From: Palleniella muris
GTDB lineage: Bacteria; Bacteroidota; Bacteroidia; Bacteroidales; Bacteroidaceae
Assembly (NCBI RefSeq): GCF_004792655.1
Contig: NZ_SRZC01000017.1
Location: 1-64,000 of the forward strand
DNA: 64,000 nt
Reading direction: 5' to 3'
Position numbers and translations under genes: made by a program. Position 1 is the first letter of the stretch. Each line of letters begins with the position of its first letter. The notes under the pieces are model-generated. The model was not told the origin of the DNA. It did no database searches and saw only the letters and a list, made by a program, of their open reading frames with translations. This document shows positions 62,567-64,000 of this stretch, one piece after another.

Positions 62567-63832
62567 TTACTTGATGACCTTACGGGTTGACACTTTGCCG
62601 TTTTTCACAGTCTTGACCACATACACGCCCTTGTTGCGTGCTGCACCGCCGGTGACAGCCTTGCCTGTGAGGTCGTACATGGAAGTCACACTCTCGCCGT
62701 TCTCTGTCTCAGGAGCGTCGATGGCTGTTCCTTCTGCTGTCGTGTCGATGATATAGCTCTCGAAATCCCCTGTGCCTGTAACACCGAAACCGATTATGTA
62801 TTTTCCGTCAGGAGTGATGTCCACCGGAGTGTTTGCCATAAGGTCGTACTCCTCAAGCGCCTGCAGTTTGCATACATTGCGGAGCAGTTCCGGCTGGCTT
62901 TCGCCTGCTTTCCATATCAGTCCCTCGCGACCTATCATTCCATAAGCAGATGTATAGCCAAGCATTGTGCCGTCATTGGTTATACGGCTTGTCTCCACAG
63001 TCTGGTTTGCCTCAATGCCTTCAGTACCGTCAATGACAGCAATCTCAAGCTGCCTTGTCTCAAGGTTAAAGCGTGCCATGCGCATCTCACTGTAATCCCA
63101 GTCGCCGCCCCACAGCTCAACCTGAAGCGCAATCCACTTGCCGTTTGCGCTAATGCCGGTAGGGAAGAACAGTGTATAAGGACGCTCTGCCGTATATTCC
63201 ATACCATCGTTAAAGTAGTCCTTGCACACCATGTCCAGAACATACTTGCCGTCATCGCCAAGCTGCCAGACTATAAGAGGATAAGTGGCCATGTTGTCAA
63301 CGACAAATCCCATGACAGTCTTGCCGTCGGCAGAGATGTCAATAGCCTGTGTGCCGTTCACCTCGAAACCTATCTCTTCCATGGTCGGTTCAGGAAGAAG
63401 CACAAGTTCGCGATTTTTCCAAACACAGGCGTGGGAAACGTATGCCTCATTGAACACACATCCGGCAACAACAGTGCCGTCAGCATTTATGTTTCTTGCC
63501 AGCGACATCGGATAGCCTTCTGCCATAGGAAGCCTTACAATATTGCCATCGATGCTGAATGTTGCGCCTTCATCACCTGTACTTACAGACGCCACACCAT
63601 TGTCGGCAACACCTTCGGCAGAACCCTCCGGAAGGTTTTCGGCGTCCTCGACAACCTTGTCATTCTGCCAGTCCCATATAAAAGAGCTGTAAGCTTCTGA
63701 GTTTCCTGACACATACTTGCCATTGTCTGATATGGCAAGTACCTGGTAGCCACCGGGGAGAATCTTTATTGTTTGTGAAGAAACCATTGTCGCAAACAAC
63801 ACCGCGACAGACAAAGTAAAGATTTTTTTCAT
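62567..63832 (-). CDS. T9SS-sorted repeat protein with HAF-like propeller
   Basis: 421 aa: signal peptide MKKIFTLSVAVLFATMVSS, a propeller-like body made of repeats around a xxISxDGKxVxG pattern (VLAISDNGKYVSGN, DISADGKTVMGFVV, GISANGKWIALQV, DITPDGKYIIGFGV), which resembles extracellular HAF repeats, and a T9SS sorting tail (MYDLTGKAV, KGVYVVKTVKNGKVSTRK). First gene of the minus-strand operon running to 56754, 90 bp before the TlpA gene. Its promoter region carries a C10 tract. Function unknown. Confidence 0.8.
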   Translation of the reverse strand: MKKIFTLSVAVLFATMVSSQTIKILPGGYQVLAISDNGKYVSGNSEAYSSFIWDWQNDKVVEDAENLPEGSAEGVADNGVASVSTGDEGATFSIDGNIVRLPMAEGYPMSLARNINADGTVVAGCVFNEAYVSHACVWKNRELVLLPEPTMEEIGFEVNGTQAIDISADGKTVMGFVVDNMATYPLIVWQLGDDGKYVLDMVCKDYFNDGMEYTAERPYTLFFPTGISANGKWIALQVELWGGDWDYSEMRMARFNLETRQLEIAVIDGTEGIEANQTVETSRITNDGTMLGYTSAYGMIGREGLIWKAGESQPELLRNVCKLQALEEYDLMANTPVDITPDGKYIIGFGVTGTGDFESYIIDTTAEGTAIDAPETENGESVTSMYDLTGKAVTGGAARNKGVYVVKTVKNGKVSTRKVIK

Positions 63833-63932
63833 AAAGAATAGTTTTAATTAAATATTTTAAGTTGCTTTTTTATCCTAATCTGTAAGTTTAAACGACATTT
63901 GTCTTACAAAACATCTCTTTCTGTAACTTTTT

Positions 63933-63963
63933 GCAAAAGTAAACTTTTTTTTCGGGGGGGGGG
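63933..63963 (-). promoter_or_regulatory. Promoter with C10 homopolymer for the T9SS-type operon
   Basis: Minus-strand TACTTTTGC (63933-63941) matches the -7 consensus. Twelve bases upstream is an uninterrupted run of ten C (plus-strand G at 63954-63963), placed where the -33 element or spacer would be. Changes in tract length would alter promoter geometry. Confidence 0.5.
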
Positions 63964-64000
63964 ATTTTTTTTGCATATTTTTACGCCTAATTAACATTTC

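Overview
The window reads as chromosomal DNA of a Bacteroidales bacterium, most likely Prevotella/Segatella-like. Three things point there: promoters of the TAnnTTTG(C) type, large secreted glycoside hydrolases with Bacteroidetes domain mixes, and several proteins ending in type IX secretion (T9SS) sorting tails, which are common in Prevotella and generally absent from Bacteroides. Repeat-rich intergenic DNA separates gene clusters. No rRNA, tRNA, CRISPR array or intact insertion sequence was recognised.

Region 1 (1-28.7 kb, all minus strand) is a pectin and hemicellulose locus. Six enzymes from 18873 down to 1771 form one tightly packed run: GH95, GH140, a sialidase-like propeller protein, a GH78-GH33 fusion, a GH138-like enzyme and a GH137-GH2 fusion. 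It ends at a clear terminator (1719-1750). This set matches the characterised enzymes for side chains of rhamnogalacturonan II (RG-II). No SusC/SusD pair is present in the window. A separately transcribed GH43-CBM6 gene follows. Upstream lie a T9SS-exported GH3, a one-protein membrane sensor/AraC regulator and a xylulokinase-type kinase; the kinase and regulator form a pair. Between GH95 and GH3 is about 1.7 kb of AT-rich accessory DNA with promoter-like repeats, a truncated small ORF flanked by operator-like palindromes, and a frameshifted ADP-ribosyltransferase-like gene.

Region 2 (28.7-36.2 kb, minus strand) holds an AAA-ATPase/PD-(D/E)XK protein, an outer-membrane beta-barrel protein paired with a membrane-anchored winged-helix regulator, a Fic protein, and an exported SH3-domain protein.

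Region 3 (36.4-47.2 kb, plus strand) is a MacAB-TolC-like system: HlyD-type adaptor, FtsX-type permeases, ATPase and TolC-type channel, then an NtrC-type regulator and its histidine kinase. A good sigma-54 -24/-12 promoter precedes the adaptor, which fits the sigma-54 activator encoded downstream. The first permease pair has been fused and truncated by an internal deletion; the second pair is intact.

Region 4 (47.5-56.6 kb) is mixed: a second GH43, an AAA ATPase, a TlpA-like thioredoxin protein, a NADAR protein with a damaged or unusual start, a short-chain dehydrogenase, an Rpn-type nuclease and serB. Region 5 (56.7-63.8 kb, minus strand) is a probable operon of T9SS-sorted proteins, Omp28-type thioredoxin-fold proteins, a DUF6029-type barrel and a TlpA thioredoxin. 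Its promoter contains a C10 tract.

The intergenic DNA is unusually structured. It has three 110-bp arrays of five 22-bp units, a further 22-bp-period array before the tolC-like gene, three members of a long inverted-repeat family, a roughly 66-bp promoter-carrying repeat in several copies, and a perfect 39-bp palindrome.
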